Below the pieces are notes generated by a model. The model was not told the origin of the DNA, ran no database searches, and worked only from the letters and a program-made list of their open reading frames with translations. A DNA stretch of 64,000 nt from assembly GCA_023443745.1 (NCBI GenBank), contig JAEZTB010000030.1:248001-312000 (forward strand), in the 5' to 3' direction. Positions 26,567 to 35,655 of this stretch are shown here, one piece after another (within the stretch, counting starts at the first letter, position 1; each line of letters begins with the position of its first letter). This DNA comes from Bacillota bacterium. Lineage in GTDB: Bacteria > Bacillota > Clostridia > DSM-8532. A program made the translations under genes and the position numbers.

Positions 26567-26808
26567 ACTTTCACTCCTCTCCGCATCTTGAATGTTAAGC
26601 AATCACTCGCGCTTGCGTTAAATGTAAATATTTTATCGTAAATTACTAAAACGCTCAATCAAGCACTTTTATAATATACCATTCTAAGAAATAAGAAACA
26701 ATGCAAAATCAGAAATTTGCACAACGTTCCAAAGCTTTCAAAACTTGCAATATTTTAGCATAAAAGATGGCAGTTGATATTTGGCCATTCCAAGTGGTAG
26801 TGAATGCC

Positions 26809-27639
26809 TCATTTCTTCACTGGTATGAAGATATTCACATGGCAGTGATTTTCGGCTTCATTCCAGTCGATGTACTGTTCAATTGTCGGCAAGTCTACCT
26901 GCCGATATTCGCTACAGGGCATAAATTCCCCATAGACACGCTTCCATGTCTGCCCAAGAACACCTTCTGAAATTGACCCTTTTGCGGTGAATACAATCCA
27001 AGTGCTTGCGGGATATTGATATAGATCAAAACCCTCGATTGGTTCCCCCTGATACTCTATCCCACACATATAGTCGTTGTTACCCTCCATATCAAACCCG
27101 AAGCATAACCCAAGGTCACAGGGATGTCCGCTGATTTCCCGCATCCGCTCTGCTGTTCCATTGGATTTGACAATTTCCCATGTGCCTCCGCCCTGCGGTG
27201 TTGTCCGGCGTATGCCGAGAACTGTAAAGGCCGCCTTGTCTTGAATTCTGTAGTCCATTTCATTGACCCCCGTGATCATTAATGTAAAAGTCAGACGGGC
27301 AAAAAACTTAAGGCTCGCATCCGCTTTTCTGGCTTTCTGCGGCGTAATCCCATGCGTACGCTTAAATGCTGCTGTGAACGCATCCGCCGAATCATAACCG
27401 TATTTTATTGCGATATCCAACACGCGCTGATCTGTATTTTGCAGCTCGTATGCAGCGCATGATAACCGCCTGCGGCGAATGTATTCCGAAAGCTGTATTC
27501 CAGTAATCGGAGCGAACGAACGCTGGAATACCGAATAGGGGCAAGCCATAATTCGGCCGATCTGTGCAGGATCGATATCTTCAGTCAGATGCTCCTCTAA
27601 ATACTCCATCGCACTATTCATTCTGTCTACCCACTGCAT
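26809..27639 (-). CDS. AraC regulator with GyrI-like effector domain
   Basis: About 276 residues. The N-terminal ~100 residues carry two AraC HTHs (IGRIMACPYSVFQRSFAPIT; IKYGYDSADAFTAAFKRTHG). The C-terminal 150 residues form a GyrI-like/SRPBCC-type small-molecule binding domain (AAFTVLGIRRTTPQGGGTW, YPASTWIVFTAKG). This is the Rob/SoxS-type domain order seen in many clostridial multidrug sensors. The start at 27639 has GGAGG at ideal spacing. The target is not evident; the neighbours are a diguanylate cyclase gene and a membrane protein gene. Confidence 0.88.
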   Translation of the reverse strand: MQWVDRMNSAMEYLEEHLTEDIDPAQIGRIMACPYSVFQRSFAPITGIQLSEYIRRRRLSCAAYELQNTDQRVLDIAIKYGYDSADAFTAAFKRTHGITPQKARKADASLKFFARLTFTLMITGVNEMDYRIQDKAAFTVLGIRRTTPQGGGTWEIVKSNGTAERMREISGHPCDLGLCFGFDMEGNNDYMCGIEYQGEPIEGFDLYQYPASTWIVFTAKGSISEGVLGQTWKRVYGEFMPCSEYRQVDLPTIEQYIDWNEAENHCHVNIFIPVKK

Positions 27640-27713
27640 AGCCGTCCTCCTTTCCAACTACAGAATAACAAAATACTGTTTGAGGTATCCGAGTTTGGGA
27701 GTACAAATAATCA

Positions 27714-27728
27714 CGGCACATTGTGCCG
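27714..27728 (-). terminator. short hairpin after the GGDEF region boundary
   Basis: CGGCACATTGTGCCG forms a compact stem between the AraC/GyrI gene start and the stop of the diguanylate cyclase gene, three bases after that stop. The following minus-strand sequence (TGATTATTTG) is only weakly T-rich. Confidence 0.4.
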
Positions 27729-27730
27729 CG

Positions 27731-29233
27731 TTATATGCCCTTCTTTTTTGCTTTGTTAAGATACATATCTTTATCCGCAATTTCAATGATTTGCTCCAAA
27801 CTCAGGTTCATTTTCGATTTATAAGATAATATCCCAAAGCTTGCACCAATCAAGTAGGGCTTTTGCTTGCTTCGGTTCAAGGCTTCGAATCGCTGTGCGA
27901 TTCGTGCGCAGATTTTTTCTGCTTCCTGTTCACAGCTATTCTCGAACAATATCATGAATTCATCTCCACCATAGCGAAAGATAACATCGTCGGGATTAAG
28001 CTCGCTCATGATAATCCTACAAACGTCAATTATCATAGCATCCCCTTCCAAATGCCCAAAGGTATCATTTACCATTTTAAGATTATCCACATCAAAAAAG
28101 CAAAGATTAAATCCCGCTTCTCCATGCTGGGCGCTTTCAAACCTTGACTTAAGCAAATCCATACCGGCCCTTCTGTTTAAAATGCCGGTCAATGAGTCGG
28201 TAGTGGCGTGGATAGCTAATTTTCTCTCAATCCTCTTTATTTCACCGATGTCCGCGACACCGCTTAAAATAGACTCCTCGCCAAAATAATCAATAAGCTC
28301 GTAATTAACAACGGTACACTTGATCTGTCCAGACAATGTCCTTTGATCCACTAAATAATCGATCAATTTCCTATCTGTTTTCAGCTTCTTGCGAATATTG
28401 TTGAAATCCCGAGCATTTTTAAATAAATGCGCGTAGTTCAAATCGTCAGATATTATCTCCGGAAGTTCATAAAACAGAGCGGCCTTATTGTTTGCGTATT
28501 GGATTTTCCCGTCCTCAAACCGGGATATCAACAAAGGAAAGGGATTGATTTCAAATAATTTAATGAAAGTCTGCTTGTCTTCTTTGAGCATTTCCTCATT
28601 TAAATAGTTTGTTACATTATAACGGTAAAGGAGCAGGAATAAAACAACTGCTACCAATATGGTGGTAGTGGAATTAAACTGCTTGATAATAGCGGTATTA
28701 TCCGTGCAGAAATAGGAAAGGCCGATCAGGAATAAAACATGGTTTACGGTATAAATTGAAAGCACCCATTTCGGATAGATCGGTATTATCAGAGCTGCCG
28801 CAAGGACAATCATAATGTATGCATAAATGTTTCCGGTAAACCTTTGACTATTTAAAGATAGAATGGAAGCGATAAAAATGGTGATGGATATTTCTGAAAG
28901 TATCAAAATTTTGGCGGCACGAGAGTTTTGGAAGTTTTTCTGCTCAAACAGCTTGTAGATTGTGAGATAGGCTATTGAAAGAAGAAAAATAATAGTGTGT
29001 ATGATGAAAAGGTTGCGGCTGTATATACTATCAACAGAGGGATCTTGATGCAGCCTAAAATCCAAGTAAAAGTTATAAAAGCTTAAAACGAAAACAACCC
29101 AGTTAAAGATTTTTCCCCGCTGTAAACTTAATAGGAGGCATCTTCTTTCAAACTCCAGATGGTTTTTAAAATTCATATTCAACATTAATATCTTTGAAAA
29201 TCTGTTCAAAATTCCAAAGGAATTCTTTGCCAA
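27731..29233 (-). CDS. membrane diguanylate cyclase (GGDEF)
   Basis: About 500 residues. The N-terminal 200 residues hold six or so membrane helices, forming an integral sensor. A PAS-like domain follows (INPFPLLISRFEDGKIQYAN), then a GGDEF domain with the intact active site RYGGDEFMILFENS; it makes cyclic di-GMP from GTP. No RxxD inhibitory site is obvious in front of it. The start is probably the TTG at 29233 after AGAGGTG; a later ATG at 29185 lacks a ribosome site. A c-di-GMP riboswitch occurs later in the window, so the signal is used by this organism. Confidence 0.9.
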   Translation of the reverse strand: MAKNSFGILNRFSKILMLNMNFKNHLEFERRCLLLSLQRGKIFNWVVFVLSFYNFYLDFRLHQDPSVDSIYSRNLFIIHTIIFLLSIAYLTIYKLFEQKNFQNSRAAKILILSEISITIFIASILSLNSQRFTGNIYAYIMIVLAAALIIPIYPKWVLSIYTVNHVLFLIGLSYFCTDNTAIIKQFNSTTTILVAVVLFLLLYRYNVTNYLNEEMLKEDKQTFIKLFEINPFPLLISRFEDGKIQYANNKAALFYELPEIISDDLNYAHLFKNARDFNNIRKKLKTDRKLIDYLVDQRTLSGQIKCTVVNYELIDYFGEESILSGVADIGEIKRIERKLAIHATTDSLTGILNRRAGMDLLKSRFESAQHGEAGFNLCFFDVDNLKMVNDTFGHLEGDAMIIDVCRIIMSELNPDDVIFRYGGDEFMILFENSCEQEAEKICARIAQRFEALNRSKQKPYLIGASFGILSYKSKMNLSLEQIIEIADKDMYLNKAKKKGI

Positions 29234-29438
29234 GAATGCCCACCTCTTTCCGCTACAAGTGTCAACAGCAGTATAGCACAAAAAATTAAACAAATCGACA
29301 ACGGCAATCGTCTCCTGTGAACAGCACAATTCTCCAATATCTGTTCAATACTTTATTGGGTTTCGATATTTTAAAATACCTATGAACGTGTTCAGAAGTT
29401 AGCTTTTCATTTTTTTGCTCCTGGACTTTAGTGCAATT

Positions 29439-29474
29439 AAGGGGGAAACCTAACTGCGGTCAGGCTTCCCCCTT
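29439..29474. terminator. hairpin in the 29.3-29.6 kb gap
   Basis: AAGGGGGAAACCT and AGGCTTCCCCCTT form a 13-bp stem with one mismatch. No T-run follows directly on either strand, so activity as a terminator is uncertain. The remaining 29,330-29,570 holds no gene that I can see. Confidence 0.45.
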
Positions 29475-29572
29475 ATCGGTATTATACTCATATTCCGAGA
29501 TTTCAGTTATAATCTGTAAGTCTGATACTTCAATTTAAAATGACATTATGCTTATACTTTAACGAATTTTAT

Positions 29573-30049
29573 TTACTTCGCCGTTTTATTGATAAAATCA
29601 ATTTCATACTGCTGTTCACCGTATTTTCTTTCGTTGTCAGTAATAGTACCCTCTGAGAGGGTGATACGCAGAACGATTGAGTTCGGATTGTCTTCGTCGC
29701 CAACTTCATCGAACCAGTCGAAGATTTTTTTAAATTTCGCTCTGATTTCCGCATTCTTCTCGTCCTTGACCCAACCGAGATTTTCAGCCGTGCCCTGTAA
29801 AGCATACCAATCTAACCCACTGACGGAAACCTCGTTGTTCTTCTCAATTTGCAGCGTTTTATTTTTTTTTGCGTCCGTAGAAACATAAAATACGCCGTCT
29901 TCATAATAAGCGCAAACCATACGGACAGCAGGGCGGGGATTACCGGCAGCGTTCGGGGATAGTGATATTGTCGCAAGAGCAATAACTTCTTCTTTGCCCT
30001 TTCCGCAACGTTCCTCCATAAGTTTCATCGCGTTTTCGTATTTGCTCAT
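29573..30049 (-). CDS. pyridoxamine 5'-phosphate oxidase-like flavoprotein
   Basis: A 158-residue split-barrel protein of the PNPOx-like family. It has the usual RPAVRMVCAYYEDGVFYVST strand pair and the KTLQIEKNNEVSVSG segment where flavin or F420 would bind. Clostridial members of this group are thought to be FMN reductases or general stress proteins; the substrate is unknown. The gene seems monocistronic. Confidence 0.82.
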   Translation of the reverse strand: MSKYENAMKLMEERCGKGKEEVIALATISLSPNAAGNPRPAVRMVCAYYEDGVFYVSTDAKKNKTLQIEKNNEVSVSGLDWYALQGTAENLGWVKDEKNAEIRAKFKKIFDWFDEVGDEDNPNSIVLRITLSEGTITDNERKYGEQQYEIDFINKTAK

Positions 30050-30123
30050 TTTAATTCTCCTTTAAAATATATTTAATTTTATGCTGTTACTATAGTCAAA
30101 CCACTTGAAACGTAGCTCAAGAT

Positions 30124-30735
30124 TTACAATTCCGGCTTTAGCCACAAAGCGGGACGAACGCCGCCTGTACATTTGCCATCGCTGATATTGCCTTTCAATA
30201 TATTGTTGCCTTGGATACCTATATTACCGTCACCGTGGATGTACACGGCTTTTACATTAACGCGGCCGGGCGACCGAAGCCACCACCACCATAGTCCACC
30301 CTTAAACATAGCACTTCGCCTACTATTGTTTTCGTCTTTTCTTTCAAACCAATATTTTTGATTTCTTCCTCGGTTTAACAGTTTTGAACTGCTATCGCCG
30401 AAATATCGGCACACTACTTCTTCAATGCTTAGCAAAAATATGCTGTCATATGTATCTGCTCCGCCTTTTGAACCATACCACTGATTGTCAGGATTTTTAT
30501 TTAATACCGGAATTATTCTTGATTTATCAGCTGCGTTGAATTTGTCATAGAATTCACCGTTAAGATATTTTCGTAGCGAGCATTCAGCCCATGTTATATC
30601 TTTATAAGCATCATGATAAGCGCGTTGTTCTATAATATCTTCGGATATAATCAAAGCCGTATTGTTTTGTATGTCAAGCACGCGCCAGTTGTAACTGCCG
30701 AATGAAATTATTGAGCCGATTTTAAAATCATTCAT
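30124..30735 (-). CDS. DUF6273 domain protein
   Basis: About 203 residues. The sequence shows the family pattern: SIISFGSYNWRVLDIQNNTA at the N-terminus, TWAECSLRKYLNGEFYDKF in the middle, WWWLRSPGRVNVKAVYIHGD and GVRPALWLKPEL at the end. The fold resembles formylglycine-generating/C-type lectin-like domains; no enzymatic role is known. The start at 30735 follows AAGGAG. It overlaps the upstream merR gene by eight bases, so the two form an operon. Confidence 0.85.
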   Translation of the reverse strand: MNDFKIGSIISFGSYNWRVLDIQNNTALIISEDIIEQRAYHDAYKDITWAECSLRKYLNGEFYDKFNAADKSRIIPVLNKNPDNQWYGSKGGADTYDSIFLLSIEEVVCRYFGDSSSKLLNRGRNQKYWFERKDENNSRRSAMFKGGLWWWWLRSPGRVNVKAVYIHGDGNIGIQGNNILKGNISDGKCTGGVRPALWLKPEL

Positions 30736-31744
30736 TTTCCTTCTCCTTAATAGGGAACAGCAAATCAAGCTGTAAATAACTCATTTCAGAATTGTGCTTT
30801 TGAATAAAGTTATTAAAATTCAAAGTTTCTTCAAAACCTTGTCCAAAGACTGTTTCGGGCGATTCCCATCTTGGGGAACCCCAGTCATTATCGTATTTAT
30901 CACTTGCATTAACCCATTCTTTAAGCCTCCGCCAATCCTGGAAATCCCACGCCCTTAACACATGAGCGGCATATAACCCGCCACTGAACTCTCGTCTTAC
31001 TAACGGTGCGGATATCTCCATATTATCAGGAACAGACACCCATACTTCATATACATGTGAGTTTTCGCCAATTCCTATCGGACCTTGAGAGCAATCAAAA
31101 CCGAAACTGCGTGCGTCGGGTTTAATTTTTAACAATCCGCTCTCTTTTGTAAATTTACTTACCATGTCCGCTGCTTTGCCCTCACAGCCTTCTCCTGAAG
31201 CGTAAGCGGCGGCTATGGTCATGGGCGGAAGGTAAACAATCCGCACATCCTTGTCTTCCAGTTTCATTAATTCTTCGTTAGCTTTGTTTAATTCTTCCAT
31301 TGATAAATTCTCCTTCGTTTCTTTGATTAGATTATCAGAAAAAGAAAGAGAGCTTATAACAGAGAATACAGCTTCGTCGTCGAAGAGTTTTAAATTAACA
31401 CCGGCTTTTTTATTGATTTCCTCAACAAAACGCGTCAATATGGATTTAACGGTAGACAGCGCAGTAATTTCGCCGTCTATTTCGCTTATGTTTTGCCTGA
31501 AAATTTCCACTGCTTCCGCCGCGTCGTAATTGTTAAGGATGCTTATGATTTGCTTCACAGGAACACGCAGCTTACGCAGAACTATGATTTGCCGCAAACG
31601 ACTCATGGCGTTTTCGTCATAAACCCGGTAAGCATAATCGTCTTTCCGCAGACTTTGAATTAGTCCCGCTTGCTCATAATAACGTAACATTCTTGTAGAA
31701 ATTCCGTAATCCCTTGACACCTGACTGATTGTTTGAAGATCCAT
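30728..31744 (-). CDS. MerR regulator with GyrI-like effector domain
   Basis: A 338-residue regulator. The MerR HTH is at residues 5-70 (SQVSRDYGISTRMLRYYEQA), followed by a coiled-coil dimer helix (to ~residue 120) and a ~170-residue effector domain (IVYLPPMTIAAAYASGEGCE, GGLYAAHVLRAWDFQDW). The last segment resembles GyrI/BmrR drug-sensing domains. It is the first gene of a two-gene operon with the DUF6273 protein and lies ~450 bp from the transposon's left end, with no gene between. Confidence 0.88.
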   Translation of the reverse strand: MDLQTISQVSRDYGISTRMLRYYEQAGLIQSLRKDDYAYRVYDENAMSRLRQIIVLRKLRVPVKQIISILNNYDAAEAVEIFRQNISEIDGEITALSTVKSILTRFVEEINKKAGVNLKLFDDEAVFSVISSLSFSDNLIKETKENLSMEELNKANEELMKLEDKDVRIVYLPPMTIAAAYASGEGCEGKAADMVSKFTKESGLLKIKPDARSFGFDCSQGPIGIGENSHVYEVWVSVPDNMEISAPLVRREFSGGLYAAHVLRAWDFQDWRRLKEWVNASDKYDNDWGSPRWESPETVFGQGFEETLNFNNFIQKHNSEMSYLQLDLLFPIKEKENE

Positions 31745-31989
31745 ATCATAACCTCAATCTTTTCCTGATTTTGATTATAAAGTACGACACGGTGTCAGAG
31801 TCAAAAGGTTTATACAAATATCCGTATTTTATGCTGTCAAATACGGATTATATAAATTTTCTGACTTTTCCATGATGGTATAACCTAGCGCAGAAAAAAC
31901 TTTTTAACTGTCACAATTATACTAAGCAATCGTTCTACTATCAAGAGTTATAGATTATAACTAATTTTGATTAATCTAGATATAAAATA

Positions 31990-32027
31990 AATCCGAACGC
32001 ATCTCCAATCTGGATGTGGTTCGGATT
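31990..32027 (-). terminator. terminator-like hairpin left of the transposon
   Basis: AATCCGAAC and GTTCGGATT form a 9-bp stem extended by TCCA/TGGA inside. On the minus strand it is followed by TATTTTAT. It directly follows a ~49-codon open minus-strand frame (32,039-32,190) that ends in FKNLFPLLL-stop and is cut at its 5' side by the transposon, so it may terminate a disrupted gene. No other gene is visible in 31,745-32,190. Confidence 0.45.
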
Positions 32028-32185
32028 ATGTGTATTTTACAATAATAGTGGAAAAAGATTTTTAAACTTAATCAAGATATGCTGTAATTGAAATAATGTG
32101 CTCAGTATAGCAAGTGTGCAAACACCGATAAATACAGGCTTTTGAGTATAGAAAAAGGTACGAAATACTGGACAGTCCAATAAAA

Positions 32186-32190
32186 CTGTT
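32186..32190. repeat. left copy of the 5-bp target-site duplication
   Basis: CTGTT directly precedes the left terminal TGTGGCA. An identical CTGTT follows the right terminus. Five-bp duplications are characteristic of Tn7-type transposition. Confidence 0.9.
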
Positions 32191-32334
32191 TGTGGCACTA
32201 CTCATATGTTTTCCTTGAAAGGAACCAAATCATTTCCTTGTGAATTAAGGAAAAAGCCTTTTCTATTTACTAAGAAATTTATTAATGGAAGCATATCCTA
32301 TTCCTTCTGTACAAAAAGGAAGCATATCTTTGCC
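32191..32334 (+). repeat. left-end TnsB-binding repeats
   Basis: Four sites in the same orientation, pointing inward: 32198-32214 (degenerate, directly behind TGTGGCA), 32221-32237 (GGAACCAAATCATTTCC), 32287-32304 (GGAAGCATATCCTATTCC) and 32318-32334 (GGAAGCATATCTTTGCC). The uneven spacing is similar to the left end of Tn7. Confidence 0.8.
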
Positions 32335-32351
32335 GTTTGCTCACATGAAAA

Positions 32352-34697
32352 TTATCCTCGCTCAAACATATGCTTAATTTCATCAAACTCATTTGATCCG
32401 GAATCATTTCTATGATCATGGTAATCATCATAATCATCATCTTGCATTGAAACAAAATAGTTGGTAATAAGTTCATGGTAATCTATTGTATCCAACACAT
32501 TATCTATATTTATATCATCTGTTGATAAATCAAGAATATTAGGGTATGATTCAAGAAATTCAGGGAGATTATCAAATAAATAATCTCCAATTTTTTCTTT
32601 TATAATTTGAATGAGTTTATCGTCTTCATCTTGCATGTATTGAGTAATATAGTCACCATCAATTTCATGTACAAAACTATCTAGTAAATTGTCAAGTTCA
32701 GTTTGAAAGTCAGTTGTAATATCTTGTTCTACTTTTTCTATTATATATGGCTTTAGAACTTCAACACTCACATTTAGCAGTTCTTCATTTTTACTATTTT
32801 GAAAAAACACAGTCATTAATCGCTTAAATTTATCAATTTGCTCAATGTCCATATAAGCAATAAACGTATAAATGTTTTTAGGATTAAATATTATGTTGAG
32901 TACTTCGTAAAAAACTGCAATATCACTACTAATAATTTTTATTACTAGGTTGGAGTAGTCCTTGCGCATTTGCTCATTGTTTAAATTTATTTTAGCATTC
33001 AAAATACTAATATTAACGTTACCTTGAATCGATTTATTGATTATATGATATTCTAGAACAAAAAATAGGTAATAATAGTATGAAGAAAATTCAAGTGATT
33101 TATGGGTTAAGAGAGAACCATCCATTATTTTTCTTGTAATGATTTCTCTTGTAGAGTCTCTATCATGAAACTTTAGCATCTGCTCAATATAGACAGCAGA
33201 GTTTATTATACTCCTTAAACCGATATTGTTCTTAATTATATTTACATGTATATAATCATTAATTGAAGGATTCAATACACCAATTTTTCGAATTTTTTTA
33301 TCAATAACAATTCTTATTAGGGACTCTGATAATCTTTGGGTTGTGACATCAAATTGATTTATTGTAGTATCAAAAGTACATTCTCTTTGTAATCGATAAT
33401 TAAAGCATTCTTCCAATATTGCTCCATCGATATATTTATCTGTTAGTGAATATATTGTATGTAATAATTTTCTGTCTATATCTTCTATCCTGTTTACAAA
33501 CTCATCTTCCCATACATCTTGAGGATTATCAAGTTTTGAAATTATATAACCATAGTATTCAGATGGTAATACAGATTTATAATTTCTTGGTTTTGAAACA
33601 TGCTCAATTATTCTTGGATTATAATTCCTATGCTTAACAATATTAATATATCCTTGATCTTTTCTTATATTTCTAAAATATTCGATAGGTAACTGATTGA
33701 AATATATATGATTGTATAATATCTTTGCCTTTTCTATATAACTCAAATCGTCCATGTTTATTACATAATTACACGGTTCAATATCTTCCATAAGATGCAT
33801 AAAATTTATACTTGCTCTTTTAGCTTCATTTAAAATGGTAATGCGAGAATTCATAATTAACTTTTTGTTTTTACTTCTATTAATAAATGATATTAATGTT
33901 TTTAGTTCACTTGATTGATTATCTTTTATTTTTAAATAATGTTGCCCTAAAAAATCATCAAGTAGAACTATTTCTTTCTTTTCAACCGAGCGTGATAATG
34001 TTTTTTTAATATCACTGATGCTATTATCTGTTGTGTACCTTACTGAATAATCATTTCCGATACAATGCAATAATAACATTTTAGATAATACACTTTTACC
34101 AACACCGGGTGCACCAAGAATAATTACTACATTATTCTTGCTAAGCATGTTTATAGAAGCGAAGTAAGCAGATGTTTCAACATATAACTTTCTATAGCTT
34201 TGAATATCTGAAATTAATTCTTCACAATCAATAAAAACATTTTGATTTAATATTAATTCAAAAACATTACTTGCAGCCAGCCATAGTTTGAAATTCTTTC
34301 TAACAATGTCGACATTATCATCCTGCTGAAGGAATTCATTAATCTGAGTTGCATCAATAATATTGGAGGAATCCTTCATAAAATCTTGAAACATAGTATA
34401 TATTTCAGTTACATTCCCAGCAGTTAAAGCTAAACCTGAACAAATGTAATATTGCTGTGGTTTAAGTGTTTTTACCTTATCCAATTCTTTTGTCAAAGTA
34501 TTTCTTAGGCTAGAATACGTACTATTTATATAATGTTTAGCTTGAATAAGAATACTGTTCCCAGTAAAGGCATTTATATCAATACCACCATCTCGTCCAG
34601 GCTTATATACTCTTAATTTTGTATTCAGTCTTCTTTCCATGATATCTTTGCATAATATCTCGAATTCATAATCATTTAAATCTGCTAAGTTATACAT
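32352..34697 (-). CDS. Mrr-like nuclease fused to nSTAND3 NTPase
   Basis: A 781-residue putative antiviral protein. Residues ~5-125 are an Mrr-type PD-(D/E)XK nuclease with the motif GRDGGID (D36) and LIQAK (Q52-K54). Residues ~165-340 form an nSTAND3 P-loop NTPase: Walker A ILGAPGVGKS (195-202) and Walker B IVLLDDFLGQ (D247-D248). The C-terminal 440 residues are helical and Asp/Asn-rich, as expected for the sensor arm of Avs-like proteins. Family knowledge suggests it recognises a phage component and then cuts DNA, killing the infected cell. It is the outermost left cargo gene with its own GGAGG site. Confidence 0.82.
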   Translation of the reverse strand: MYNLADLNDYEFEILCKDIMERRLNTKLRVYKPGRDGGIDINAFTGNSILIQAKHYINSTYSSLRNTLTKELDKVKTLKPQQYYICSGLALTAGNVTEIYTMFQDFMKDSSNIIDATQINEFLQQDDNVDIVRKNFKLWLAASNVFELILNQNVFIDCEELISDIQSYRKLYVETSAYFASINMLSKNNVVIILGAPGVGKSVLSKMLLLHCIGNDYSVRYTTDNSISDIKKTLSRSVEKKEIVLLDDFLGQHYLKIKDNQSSELKTLISFINRSKNKKLIMNSRITILNEAKRASINFMHLMEDIEPCNYVINMDDLSYIEKAKILYNHIYFNQLPIEYFRNIRKDQGYINIVKHRNYNPRIIEHVSKPRNYKSVLPSEYYGYIISKLDNPQDVWEDEFVNRIEDIDRKLLHTIYSLTDKYIDGAILEECFNYRLQRECTFDTTINQFDVTTQRLSESLIRIVIDKKIRKIGVLNPSINDYIHVNIIKNNIGLRSIINSAVYIEQMLKFHDRDSTREIITRKIMDGSLLTHKSLEFSSYYYYLFFVLEYHIINKSIQGNVNISILNAKINLNNEQMRKDYSNLVIKIISSDIAVFYEVLNIIFNPKNIYTFIAYMDIEQIDKFKRLMTVFFQNSKNEELLNVSVEVLKPYIIEKVEQDITTDFQTELDNLLDSFVHEIDGDYITQYMQDEDDKLIQIIKEKIGDYLFDNLPEFLESYPNILDLSTDDINIDNVLDTIDYHELITNYFVSMQDDDYDDYHDHRNDSGSNEFDEIKHMFERG

Positions 34698-34768
34698 ATG
34701 CCCTCCAAAATCAGTTCAGTTATTAATCAATTGAATTTTGAAAGTCTCTCTTCATCATTAGATAGCTT

Positions 34769-35632
34769 TCATCCTAATCCCTTATGACTAAGACTCTTAT
34801 CCAAGTAAATTCTGTCATAAAGGCATATTTCCTTCCCCTCTTTGATAGGATAGAGAAACCCCCTCATCTCCTTAGGAAGCTCTTTGTCAAAATTGTTTGT
34901 AGCAACTTTGATTATAAACTCCTGCAAGTTTGATAAAAAATACGAAAAGGATAAACCAAAGTGCATATTGTATAAGCTGTAATATGGAGAACAATTAGCT
35001 GGATTTTCTGAAAGAAATCTTTCTTTACCCTCTTCATCCTGTCCTAAAGCCCATAACTTAATAAAATACCGATCTCCTAATGCTATATGATTAACACATG
35101 AAAATAGTCTTCTAGAAACAATCTCAATAAAGGGATGTTTCCGAACCAAATTGCTAAAGTCATATTCATTAAGCTTATCTACATATATTTGAGGCTGAGT
35201 TTCATAATTATACGAGAAAATGCCATTAAATAAGTTTATACTTGATTGTCCGATAATGATTTCAGCGTTTTTATTTGCTGTTTCAATTATTTCGCATAAA
35301 TCACTTGGAACTATTTTGCTTTTTACTTCGATAATGCCAATGACATTTGCGCTTGTTGTAACGACAAAGTCACCCTCAGAAAATAATACAGGAAAGGTAT
35401 TGTCGTAAATAATAATGTCAATTTGCTTTGTTATCCTATCCTCATTCCGGATAAAACCGGTACCCACAGACAGGTGCTTGGGGAGAACACGTTTTAAATA
35501 ATTCATTAGAACTACTTCTTTAAAATGGCCTTCTTCGCCCCAATGACTTTTATCTATTATATTCCGTACACGTTTTTCATAGGCTTTGAACTCTGCTGCT
35601 ATTGATTTTTGATAACCTAAGTAATCTGGCAT
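34769..35632 (-). CDS. DUF6602 nuclease-like protein
   Basis: About 287 residues in the DUF6602 family. The segment QIDIIIYDNTFPVLF, followed ~35 residues later by VIGIIEVKSKI, has the D...(E)xK spacing of PD-(D/E)XK nucleases, preceded by LPKHLSVGTGFIRN. The start is put at 35,632 because GGAGGG precedes that ATG; an in-frame ATG at 35,659 overlaps the ATPase stop but lacks a site. Translationally linked to the ATPase gene upstream, so the two likely work as an ATPase-nuclease pair. Defence function is inference from fold and location. Confidence 0.75.
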   Translation of the reverse strand: MPDYLGYQKSIAAEFKAYEKRVRNIIDKSHWGEEGHFKEVVLMNYLKRVLPKHLSVGTGFIRNEDRITKQIDIIIYDNTFPVLFSEGDFVVTTSANVIGIIEVKSKIVPSDLCEIIETANKNAEIIIGQSSINLFNGIFSYNYETQPQIYVDKLNEYDFSNLVRKHPFIEIVSRRLFSCVNHIALGDRYFIKLWALGQDEEGKERFLSENPANCSPYYSLYNMHFGLSFSYFLSNLQEFIIKVATNNFDKELPKEMRGFLYPIKEGKEICLYDRIYLDKSLSHKGLG

Positions 35633-35655
35633 TGCCTCGCCCTCCCCCCTCTTAC

